This document shows, in pieces, positions 32,865 to 40,885 of a DNA stretch of 64,000 nucleotides. The notes under the pieces are model-generated. The model had not been told where the DNA came from and did no database searches. It saw only the letters and a list, made by a program, of their open reading frames with translations. How positions within the stretch are numbered: position 1 is the stretch's first letter; each line of letters starts with the position of its first letter. Made by a program: the position numbers and the translations under genes. The stretch comes from an uncultured Lachnospiraceae bacterium (GTDB lineage Bacteria; Bacillota; Clostridia; Lachnospirales; Lachnospiraceae), in the NCBI GenBank assembly GCA_951801955.1, contig CATOOV010000005.1, positions 21,011 through 85,010 on the forward strand. Reading direction: 5' to 3'.

Positions 32865-33607
32865 TTTTTAAAATATTGTATCATGGAAGCCAGATGCATT
32901 TTTAACAGTTTTCGATCTTTATGGGACCCCCGTTCCCATTTATGGATAACAGAAGTAAATGGACAAAACCAAAGGCTGCTCTTTTCGTTTACCCGCTTAC
33001 AGAGATCGGCATCCTCCATATACATAAAATAACGGCAGTCAAATCCTCTCAATTCCTTGAATAACTTGGTTTGTACCAATAAAAAACTGCCCTGGGCAAA
33101 AGGAACCTGGAACGGTTTCTCAAAATCCATATCCTGCATGGTGTGATAAGATTGGCGCTTTCTAAAATGGGAAGGCAGAAACATACGGATACCCATATCG
33201 AAAACGGTAAGTTCCCGTCGGTAAACAGCCTGTAAATTTCCCTTTTCATCCAGTAACTTAGGCACAGCCATCCCCGCCCTGGTTTCCTCCATAAATTGAA
33301 ACAGCACGGAAAAACTATCCTCCGCCAAAATAATATCTGGATTTACAATGGCATGGTACTTTGAATTTAGCATATCAAGCACATAATTATGACCGCCGCC
33401 AAATCCAAGATTCTTGCCTGGCGACAGATAAATTACATCCTTATATTTTCCTGGCAGGGAGGACAGCGTATTTTTTTGTGTGCTGTTGTCCACAATATAA
33501 ATTTTTTTTGATACAGTCACAGCGGTATGTCCTTCAATAGAACATACCGCATTTCTCACATCTATTTCATTGTTATATGCCACTATGGTAATTGAAATAT
33601 CTATCAT
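32843..33607 (-). CDS. Glycosyltransferase family 2
   Basis: 254 aa from ATG 33607 (AAAGGA upstream). It overlaps the stop of the preceding sugar-transferase gene as ATGA. Features: ISITIVAYNNEIDVRNAVCS, IYIVDNSTQKNT, GKNLGFGGGHNYVLDMLNSK and the acceptor-side FDCRYFMYMEDADLCKRV. The GFGGGHN and MEDADLCKR pattern is common in rhamnosyl- and hexosyltransferases of polysaccharide loci. No transmembrane segment. Overlaps on both sides show a tight three-gene operon. Confidence 0.9.
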   Translation of the reverse strand: MIDISITIVAYNNEIDVRNAVCSIEGHTAVTVSKKIYIVDNSTQKNTLSSLPGKYKDVIYLSPGKNLGFGGGHNYVLDMLNSKYHAIVNPDIILAEDSFSVLFQFMEETRAGMAVPKLLDEKGNLQAVYRRELTVFDMGIRMFLPSHFRKRQSYHTMQDMDFEKPFQVPFAQGSFLLVQTKLFKELRGFDCRYFMYMEDADLCKRVNEKSSLWFCPFTSVIHKWERGSHKDRKLLKMHLASMIQYFKKWGWKLW

Positions 33608-35019
33608 GACGATCCTTTTCCCGTCAGCACCACCCCTACCGTCCGAAACAAAATTCTTACATCTGACCCAAGGGACCAATTGGAAATATATTGGGTATCC
33701 AGTGCTACAATCTCTTCAAAATCTTTGATATCGCTTCTTCCGCTAACCTGCCACATCCCTGTCAGCCCTGGACGAATGCCAAGCCTTGCTTTATGATGGA
33801 GTTCATACTGCTCAAATTCATCTTCAGTCGGAGGCCTTGTCCCAACCAGGCTCATATCGCCTTTTAGCACATTCCAGAACTGGGGCAGTTCGTCAATGGA
33901 GTACTTGCGCATAAATTTCCCCACCTTGAAAATTCTGGGGTCGTCTTCGATCTTGAACATCAAACCTTCCATCTCATTTTGTTCCATCAAATCTTTTTTC
34001 ATATCATCCGCCCCCACAATCATGGTGCGGAACTTATGGAGTTTAAAACGCCTTCCATTTTTACCAATCCTGGTCTGGGAATAAAATACCGGACCTGGCG
34101 ACTGAAGTTTGATCAATGGCGCAAAAATTAAAAAGGCGATTCCCATAAAAACCATTCCTACCATGCTGCCCAAAATATCCATACAACGTTTGATAAACAC
34201 CTGCCGATTAGTAGCAATCTTCATACTTGTGGTCAATACCAAATATTTACTGCATTGTTCTACCAGCTTATTCGGCATCAGGCGGGATTCCCTTACAAGA
34301 TTAAAATGTACGGTCAATCCCAGCTCCAACAGCTCATTTGCCAAAGCTTCACTGCTCTCCCTGGTGTTCCCATTGATAAATACTTCATCCACCACATTTA
34401 GGCGGACATATTCCAAAAATCCATCCGCCGAAGCTACCACGGGCACCCCGCAGATCTTCTCGCCCGTTTGGTCTGAATCTACAATCACAACGCCTGTGAT
34501 CTCAAACTCTTTATACCTGTCGCTCTGAAAATCAGAGACACACTGTTGTGCATAGCGCTCCTCTGTCACAATCAGTAATTTGGTAAACCTGTTTTTGCGG
34601 ATCACCCGCTGGCGGATATAAATTTTCCAAAGGCACCGGGAAAAATATTCCACCACAATGGAAGCACCCCAAAAAACCAGAATTACCTGCCTGGAATAGA
34701 TTTCAGATTGTTTTGTCCCCCACAAATAAACCGTGATCGCCGCAAATATGGTACTGCAGTGCATAACTACTGCCTTTAGTTCCTGAATCCGGTTCCTCCG
34801 TAAAATTCCCGTATATGCCTCTGTAAAAAATACAATACATATATCTACCAGCAGCAAAACAATTGCCAAACGGTTATAATACTCACTGATCCCGGTATTT
34901 TTCCGAAAATTTCCCAGCCTGATCAGACAGGACAGATAAAAAGTAATTTCCAGGCAAAGAGCATCCACGATTAAAAAATCCAAATGTTTTACCCAGCTCT
35001 TTTTCTGTTTTTTGTACAT
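33604..35019 (-). CDS. Undecaprenyl-phosphate sugar phosphotransferase (polyprenyl glycosylphosphotransferase)
   Basis: 471 aa. Four hydrophobic segments cover residues ~10-125, then a Rossmann-like domain (FTKLLIVTEERYAQQCVSDF ... VPVVASADGFLEYV), and the catalytic bacterial sugar transferase domain from ~270. The latter holds FYSQTRIGKNGRRFKLHKFR, DELPQFWNVLKGDMSLVGTR and RPGLTGMWQVSGRSD. It transfers a hexose-1-phosphate to undecaprenyl phosphate, the first step of a repeat unit. This is the second initiating enzyme in the window; the other is the amino-terminal domain of the 53108-56137 fusion, so two polymers, or one old and one new pathway, may coexist. Confidence 0.93.
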   Translation of the reverse strand: MYKKQKKSWVKHLDFLIVDALCLEITFYLSCLIRLGNFRKNTGISEYYNRLAIVLLLVDICIVFFTEAYTGILRRNRIQELKAVVMHCSTIFAAITVYLWGTKQSEIYSRQVILVFWGASIVVEYFSRCLWKIYIRQRVIRKNRFTKLLIVTEERYAQQCVSDFQSDRYKEFEITGVVIVDSDQTGEKICGVPVVASADGFLEYVRLNVVDEVFINGNTRESSEALANELLELGLTVHFNLVRESRLMPNKLVEQCSKYLVLTTSMKIATNRQVFIKRCMDILGSMVGMVFMGIAFLIFAPLIKLQSPGPVFYSQTRIGKNGRRFKLHKFRTMIVGADDMKKDLMEQNEMEGLMFKIEDDPRIFKVGKFMRKYSIDELPQFWNVLKGDMSLVGTRPPTEDEFEQYELHHKARLGIRPGLTGMWQVSGRSDIKDFEEIVALDTQYISNWSLGSDVRILFRTVGVVLTGKGSS

Positions 35020-35111
35020 AATTCTAATCCTCGAAAGTTAATAGTAAAAATACGGTCACATCATACAACAAATCATTTCTGCAAAACAACGATTTTTGTA
35101 TTAATAATTTC

Positions 35112-35318
35112 TTAAGATTCTCCAGAAGTATGATTCCGTATGTACAGCCAGCTTTCAGAGTAGTTCTTCCTCTGTTGTTCATTCATCTGGCTGAATTTTG
35201 CAAATGTCAGTTTCGAAGGAATCATCTGTGTTCCTCCGCATTTATGGCAAAATACTTCTTTCCTCCGCGACACCGTAGTAATGCTACCGCATTTCGGGCA
35301 TATAAATACTTTCATCAT
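35112..35318 (-). CDS. Small zinc-ribbon protein
   Basis: 68 aa (the second Met at 35315 is an alternative start). Two CPKCG/CHKCGG knuckles (residues 7-12 and 25-29) form a zinc ribbon. The rest (LTFAKFSQMNEQQRKNYSES WLYIR) is a short helical tail. It lies about 90 bp upstream of the sugar phosphotransferase gene. Function unknown; perhaps RNA- or protein-binding. Confidence 0.7.
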   Translation of the reverse strand: MMKVFICPKCGSITTVSRRKEVFCHKCGGTQMIPSKLTFAKFSQMNEQQRKNYSESWLYIRNHTSGES

Positions 35319-35381
35319 ATGTTTCTCACACCCAACTCTGTAAATTTTTTAATTCACTCTATTGTAGCATTGAATTTGAAA

Positions 35382-35409
35382 AAGGGCAAGTTCTAATGAA
35401 CCTGCCCTT
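35382..35409 (-). terminator. Terminator downstream of the bi-domain glycosyltransferase operon
   Basis: On the minus strand AAGGGCAGGTTC pairs with GAACTTGCCCTT around ATTA, followed by TTTC. The region 35410-35642 has no gene. Confidence 0.7.
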
Positions 35410-35642
35410 ATGAAAATCAACCATAGGATACATCATGCAAATGTAAAACACCCTTCTTTTTTAACCCTTTGCATTCCCTATCTCTCCTCAGTAGTCAGTT
35501 TTCCCATTTTTCCATATTCTATTTAAAATCCGTCCCATATTTCCTTTAACTAATTCTTCCAACTTATTTACTGATTTTATGCTTTAAAAGTATATTTTAC
35601 CCTCTTATTCCTTTCATAACTCTAAGGCATATTTAATCTTTT

Positions 35643-35807
35643 ACTATTACTCCGGCGGTTAAATATCGACGTTTTTACTTGTCTAAATTTCCATCTGCTA
35701 CGTTGTCATCAATCGTTGTAGCACTCGCTACAACTCACTCTTCCGCCTTGCTGATGAAAATTTATTCTGCGTAAAATTCATCGACATTTAACCGCCGGAG
35801 TAATAGT
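35643..35807. repeat. Dispersed inverted-repeat element, copy 2 (165 bp)
   Basis: The ends begin ACTATTACTCCGGCGGTTAA and finish with the near-perfect complement up to 35807, 1 bp before the stop codon of the next gene. Read on the minus strand, the interior (ACGATTGATGACAACG, TAGCAGATGGAAATTT, CAAGTAAAA) matches copy 1 at 2751-2929. Confidence 0.8.
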
Positions 35808-35808
35808 T

Positions 35809-37725
35809 TTATGGCTTTAAGGCATAATTACATTTTTTCAGTGAGAAATTGGGATTGTAATAAGGGTCGCCTTCTTTGAGCAAATCAATCCACCTGGTAC
35901 GGATAAACTCAATTTCCTCTCCAAACCGATATACTTTTTCTTTGGTATCTTCCTTTCCGCGGGATTTTGATTCATAGTGATAAGCTTCCACAAAGGGATT
36001 ATACACCACCAGATAACCTTCCTTTCCCACCCGAAGACAAAAATCCAGGTCGTTAAATGCCACCGCAAGCTGTTCTTCCAATCCATGGACTTTCTCATAT
36101 ACATTCCTCGAAACCATAAAGCATGCCGCCGTGACTGCACTGTAATTCAATTGGATTGCCGCCTTATGGTAATATCCCTCCTGCCCCCGGCGCAATCCAG
36201 GAAACATATTTGCAGCAATTCCGTCAATTCCTACAACAATTCCTGCATGCTGGATGGTATTATCTGGATAATACAGCCTTGCGCCCACAATGCCAACTTC
36301 TGGTCTCTGGCAGTTCCCCAGCAGTTCTTCCAGCCAGCTCTCTGTGATGATCTCAATATCATTGTTGAGAAGGACAAAATATTCCCCTTCTGCAAACGAT
36401 GCGCCAAAATTATTGATTGCCGAATAGTTGAACTCTCTGTCCCAGATTACCACTTTGACTGTTTGACCGCCAGGAAGAACTCCCTTGCCGTATATAGAAT
36501 TTTCGTCTGTCTTAAAATGTTCTGGTCCTTCTTCCTGTTTACAGTCCTGTAATGCCTCATTGCCAAAGACAGCGGTCTGAGGGCGATATCCGCAAAGTTC
36601 CCTGTAATATGCAAATGTCTCCGGCTCCACACTGTTGTTCTCTATAATTACCACTTCATAATTCTTCCAAGTAGATTTCTTTAAAGAGTCTATACACCGC
36701 CGCAGGGTGGCAGACTGGTCTTTATTGGGAATCAGAATCGATACCAGCGGATTCCCAGTTACCGGATAAGACACGCGGTAAAATCCAAAATGCATAAGCT
36801 GGCTCACCTTTCCAGGCTGCCCTACCCGCTTTAAATGTTCTTCCACAGCACGGCGCCCAGCTTCATAAGCATATGTTTTACTTAATGGGTTATCTGCCGT
36901 AGAATTACTGTGCACCCGCCAGTGATACAAGACACGCGGCACATGTCCTACTTTCTTTGCAAGTTCTGTGCATCGAAGGATAAAATCATAATCCTGTGCG
37001 CCGTCAAATTCCCCCCGCAGCCCTCCTGCCTGTTTGGCTGTCTTACGCTTTACGCAGAGAAAATGTGTGATATAATTGTTAGAACGCAAAAGATCCGGAC
37101 TGAAATCCGGCTTAAAATGTGGTTTTTTATGTTCTAATCTGTGCTTTTGTTCCTCCACCTGGTCCTCGTCAGAATAGATCATATCTGCCTCTGGTTCCTG
37201 ATTCATAAATGAAACCATCTCATACAGCGCTTCCGGCGCCAATAAATCATCATGGTCAAGCAGCCCTATCCATTCTCCCTTGGCCAAGTCAATGCCCCGA
37301 TTGGTGTTTCCTGCAATCCCTAAATTCTCTCCAAGAAAGTGATATAAGATCCGTTTTTCTTGATGATTGTTACAGTAGCTTTCCACAATTCCTGCAAGTC
37401 CGCCGGAAGGCGTGGCATCCACTAGGCAGAGCTGCCAATTGCTGTAGGACTGCATTCTCACTGAATCAAGCATCTCAATCAAATATTTTTCTGGTGTCTG
37501 GTAACAGGGCACAATGACGCTGACCAAGGGACGATATGCAAATTTCTTCTCATTCTTTGCCTGCCTTGCCAATTCCTCCGCATCTGCCTTATATTTTTCA
37601 AACCAGGGACCATAGGGTACATCATCTGGTTCTAACTTATCCCGGAGCCGATTCAAAAAAGCCTTGGGACCATAATGTTTCAGATAACGGATTCCCTTTT
37701 TGATTCGATAAGGAGTAATCTTCAT
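35809..37725 (-). CDS. Bi-domain glycosyltransferase (two GT2 domains)
   Basis: 638 aa from ATG 37725 (AAGGAAG upstream). The first GT-A domain (~60-280) has SVIVPCYQTPEKYLIEMLDS, GLLDHDDLL and DMIYSDEDQVEE. The second (~330-610) has SILIPNKDQSATLRRCIDSL, FVLLNNDIEII and AFNDLDFCLRVGKEGYLVVY. Long enzymes of this type add successive sugars of O-antigen or capsule repeat units. There is no transmembrane helix. It starts 16 nt after the glucosaminidase gene ends and is followed by the repeat element and a terminator, so it may end that operon. Confidence 0.92.
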   Translation of the reverse strand: MKITPYRIKKGIRYLKHYGPKAFLNRLRDKLEPDDVPYGPWFEKYKADAEELARQAKNEKKFAYRPLVSVIVPCYQTPEKYLIEMLDSVRMQSYSNWQLCLVDATPSGGLAGIVESYCNNHQEKRILYHFLGENLGIAGNTNRGIDLAKGEWIGLLDHDDLLAPEALYEMVSFMNQEPEADMIYSDEDQVEEQKHRLEHKKPHFKPDFSPDLLRSNNYITHFLCVKRKTAKQAGGLRGEFDGAQDYDFILRCTELAKKVGHVPRVLYHWRVHSNSTADNPLSKTYAYEAGRRAVEEHLKRVGQPGKVSQLMHFGFYRVSYPVTGNPLVSILIPNKDQSATLRRCIDSLKKSTWKNYEVVIIENNSVEPETFAYYRELCGYRPQTAVFGNEALQDCKQEEGPEHFKTDENSIYGKGVLPGGQTVKVVIWDREFNYSAINNFGASFAEGEYFVLLNNDIEIITESWLEELLGNCQRPEVGIVGARLYYPDNTIQHAGIVVGIDGIAANMFPGLRRGQEGYYHKAAIQLNYSAVTAACFMVSRNVYEKVHGLEEQLAVAFNDLDFCLRVGKEGYLVVYNPFVEAYHYESKSRGKEDTKEKVYRFGEEIEFIRTRWIDLLKEGDPYYNPNFSLKKCNYALKP

Positions 37726-37740
37726 AATCAAACTTCCTTT

Positions 37741-40700
37741 TTATTTTGTCTGGACACACCATGCATTCGAATATGCCGAATAACGAACCTTTCCATCCAC
37801 CTTTTTCCACGTCCGTATCCTATAGTAATAAACCTTGTTCTTTTTCAAACCCTGGTCGGTATAGCTTGTGGTTTTCGAGTTGGTGACGGTTTTCACCGCC
37901 TGGTATTTTCCATTTATTCCTGTCTTACGATACAATTTATACCCATGCGCCTCAGATATCTGCTTCCACTTCAGGGCAGCCTTGCTGGAACTGATGCCAG
38001 AAATCTTTGTAAATTGCGTCTCGGCAAGCTCTGGCTGTGCACATACAATGGAAGACCATTTGGAATATTGATTCTTTTTTCCAATGGTCTTATAAGCTCT
38101 GACTTTATAATAATAAGTTTTGCCCAGCGTAACATTTTTATCCGTAAAGGTCACGGTAGAATTCTTCGTGACCTTTTTTAAGGATGTATATTTTCCGCCG
38201 TAGGAAGCGGAACGATATATTTGGTAACCTGTCGCATCATCGTTTTTCTTCCATTTCAGCTTAACTCCCGCGGCAGATGCAGAAACCGTGCTGAGGGTTG
38301 GCTTTGTAATCTTCGTCTTAACCATCAAAACCCTGGAATAGCTGGAACTTTTCTTTCCATAGGAAGATTTCACATACGAACGTATCCTATAATAATACGT
38401 AGTACCTGGTTTTATACTGCTGTCAGTCCATTTTAATACCTTATTGCTGTCAATAGCCTTAACTTTCTTGTACCCTCCCTTTTCTTTGGTGGAACGATAC
38501 ACATAATAGCCTGTCGCCTTGGAATCCTGTTTCCAAGTAAGCTTTGCCTTGTTCACGCCAGAAATAGAAATGCTGCTCAGTTTCGGTACATCCATATTGA
38601 TTTTTGCTGTCTTTACACTGGTATAGGAAGAGAAATAGTTCTTGCCCCCTATCGTCTTATATCCGCGGATCTTATAGGAATAGGTATGTCCTGGAAGTAT
38701 CGTTTTGTCTGTAAATGCTATGGAATCTTTCCCTTTTACAGACTGGATGTGGACATACTTTCCAGAATCTATCTTTCGATAGATACGGTATCCTGATACA
38801 GACGCTTTCTTCCAAGTCATTTTTACCGCTGTATAATTTTTTACTGTAAATTTTGTCCAGGAAGTGGCAGGTATCGCATAACTTACCTTTTTCTCGGAAG
38901 AATATTTGGAATACTGCGTTCCTGAATTTAATCTGACAAAAGCGCGTACTTTGTAATAATACACTTTTCCTGGAGTTATGTTTTTATCCTCATAGGAAGT
39001 TTTTTCTTCTTTCTCCAGTGTCTTTATCCTCTTATAACTTCCTTTTGCACCTTCTTTGCGATACACCCGATATCCTGATGCGCCACCAACATGGGTCCAG
39101 GAAAGCTTTGCGGAAGTATAACCATTTTTAGATACTTTAATCGTTGGCTGCTGTAACGAATCTCCTGGCAGGGGACAGGATGATGCGGACATATTTTTGT
39201 AAACAGGCACTTTAAATACAAAACTGTTGTTGATCACTCCCATAGCATTATAACTGTTGCGGATATTTCTGCCTTCACTGTCTGCCGCCAGCAAATTCTG
39301 CATATATTGGTGCCAGTATAATCCAAAATAAGAATCATCCACATCAAATTTCTGCAGATATAACGTATCCTGGCCTTTTGATACATGTGAGTCTACCGTT
39401 TTCTTTGCACCACCATACAATGCAGCATAGCGGGTCGTCCACCCTTCTTTTTTTGCCTCCTTCAAACCATTGATGATTACTTCCTCTCCGATACCAGTGG
39501 CAGAGATATTAAAATAGTTATAATAGCCCTCAAATCCTGGATAAGTTCCTGAAATTAATTTAGAAGTTCCATTTACCCCCTGCTCCTGGCGAATACGGCT
39601 TGCCAGAAAATAAGGGCTGACCTTCAGGGCTTTCCCAATCTTCATAAATGCCTTGGCATAGGTAATCCCCCCGCCAGAGCCATCCTCCAACTTTTTTTTA
39701 CTCATAAAGGTACCGCTTAAAATTTTCTCCACGCCGGATTCTGTATGATAAGCGCTGTTATAGGTCAACTGCTCAAACTGGAATACGGAAGTTTCATTCA
39801 AAAAATTACGTGGATCCAGATAGTACTTTACAATTGGCTCTGTCGCCTGCACCCAGGTGTTACCATCTTTGACCTTCCACTGACCAGTAGCTGCATCATA
39901 ATCCCTTGGGTCTATAGACTTCCAATTAAAAGGGTGACTCAGCTCAACCAGATTTCTTTCATATACCATCTCATTTTTCACGACATCTGACCACTTTAAC
40001 CCAGTATTCATTGGTACAAACGTCCAGTTGGGATGTGCCTGGATTAACTTCTTAATATAAGTACGGTAACTGGAAGGAAAGGAAGAAAGATTGGTACCGC
40101 CCAGCACATTTGCCGTCTTGATTCCCGCCGCCCTTCTCTTAAGCTCATTCAAATTTTGCTGTTTCCATTCTTCCAGCCTGGTATCTCCAGACACCACAAA
40201 ACTACTCTGGACATAACCTGTGTACTCCACATCATTCATTCCAAACGCAACCTGGAACCACAGTTCATCCACTTCCAGTACGACTCCCAGAAACCGTACC
40301 TGGTAACCGCTGGGCAGCTTCTTCATTACAGAGGATCCCTGTGATGGCTCCTGGTAAATGGGAATGTCTGTGTTATTGGAAAGCACACCATACATATCAT
40401 ACTCTTGCAACAGCGCTGCAAAAGCTTCCTCCGGTGTAGGTTCCTGTGCCTCTTGCCCCTGCAAATTCTCAGATTTCAATAAATTTTGCTGCAAAGTACC
40501 ACTTGTCCCATTCAAATCTTCTATCTGGCCTTCACTCAAACTGTTATCATCCATGCCAATTCTTTCAGATTGTTCTGAACCATTGTCACCACTGACTTCC
40601 ATCCTGTCTTGTATGCCATCTTTGCCGCTGTCTGGCTGTTCTAACAATTCATCATTCCCGCTGCCTGTTTCCTCTTGAAGCTGCACTGCATACGTCACAA

Positions 40701-40782
40701 CACTATTCCCACAGACCTCCGTGATCAGAACAGCTGCCCCAAGCAGCCATGCTATCAACTTCACTTTGTTTGTTAATTTCAT
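37741..40782 (-). CDS. Secreted glucosaminidase with SH3 and five FN3-like repeats
   Basis: 1013 aa from ATG 40782 (GAGG 5 nt upstream); the longer frame to 40938 lacks a signal peptide at its start. Signal peptide 1-~34 (LIAWLLGAAVLITEVCGNSV). An acidic, low-complexity region (~35-110), an SH3-like domain (~137-196), then a LytG/FlgJ-type N-acetylglucosaminidase domain (about 300-550; catalytic Glu in SRIRQEQGVNG). From ~590 to the end are five FN3-like repeats, each with a (G)Y-VYRK/S pattern and YYYKVRAY. It would cut the glycan backbone of peptidoglycan outside the cell; the repeats likely bind the wall. Confidence 0.92.
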   Translation of the reverse strand: MKLTNKVKLIAWLLGAAVLITEVCGNSVVTYAVQLQEETGSGNDELLEQPDSGKDGIQDRMEVSGDNGSEQSERIGMDDNSLSEGQIEDLNGTSGTLQQNLLKSENLQGQEAQEPTPEEAFAALLQEYDMYGVLSNNTDIPIYQEPSQGSSVMKKLPSGYQVRFLGVVLEVDELWFQVAFGMNDVEYTGYVQSSFVVSGDTRLEEWKQQNLNELKRRAAGIKTANVLGGTNLSSFPSSYRTYIKKLIQAHPNWTFVPMNTGLKWSDVVKNEMVYERNLVELSHPFNWKSIDPRDYDAATGQWKVKDGNTWVQATEPIVKYYLDPRNFLNETSVFQFEQLTYNSAYHTESGVEKILSGTFMSKKKLEDGSGGGITYAKAFMKIGKALKVSPYFLASRIRQEQGVNGTSKLISGTYPGFEGYYNYFNISATGIGEEVIINGLKEAKKEGWTTRYAALYGGAKKTVDSHVSKGQDTLYLQKFDVDDSYFGLYWHQYMQNLLAADSEGRNIRNSYNAMGVINNSFVFKVPVYKNMSASSCPLPGDSLQQPTIKVSKNGYTSAKLSWTHVGGASGYRVYRKEGAKGSYKRIKTLEKEEKTSYEDKNITPGKVYYYKVRAFVRLNSGTQYSKYSSEKKVSYAIPATSWTKFTVKNYTAVKMTWKKASVSGYRIYRKIDSGKYVHIQSVKGKDSIAFTDKTILPGHTYSYKIRGYKTIGGKNYFSSYTSVKTAKINMDVPKLSSISISGVNKAKLTWKQDSKATGYYVYRSTKEKGGYKKVKAIDSNKVLKWTDSSIKPGTTYYYRIRSYVKSSYGKKSSSYSRVLMVKTKITKPTLSTVSASAAGVKLKWKKNDDATGYQIYRSASYGGKYTSLKKVTKNSTVTFTDKNVTLGKTYYYKVRAYKTIGKKNQYSKWSSIVCAQPELAETQFTKISGISSSKAALKWKQISEAHGYKLYRKTGINGKYQAVKTVTNSKTTSYTDQGLKKNKVYYYRIRTWKKVDGKVRYSAYSNAWCVQTK

Positions 40783-40885
40783 ATATTCCTCTTTTTCCTC
40801 CTCTAAATCATCCATCCCATCATGTACTTTCCTTGTATAGTGCCTCAGCGATATTTGATAATACCGCATGAGACACCGCTCCCAC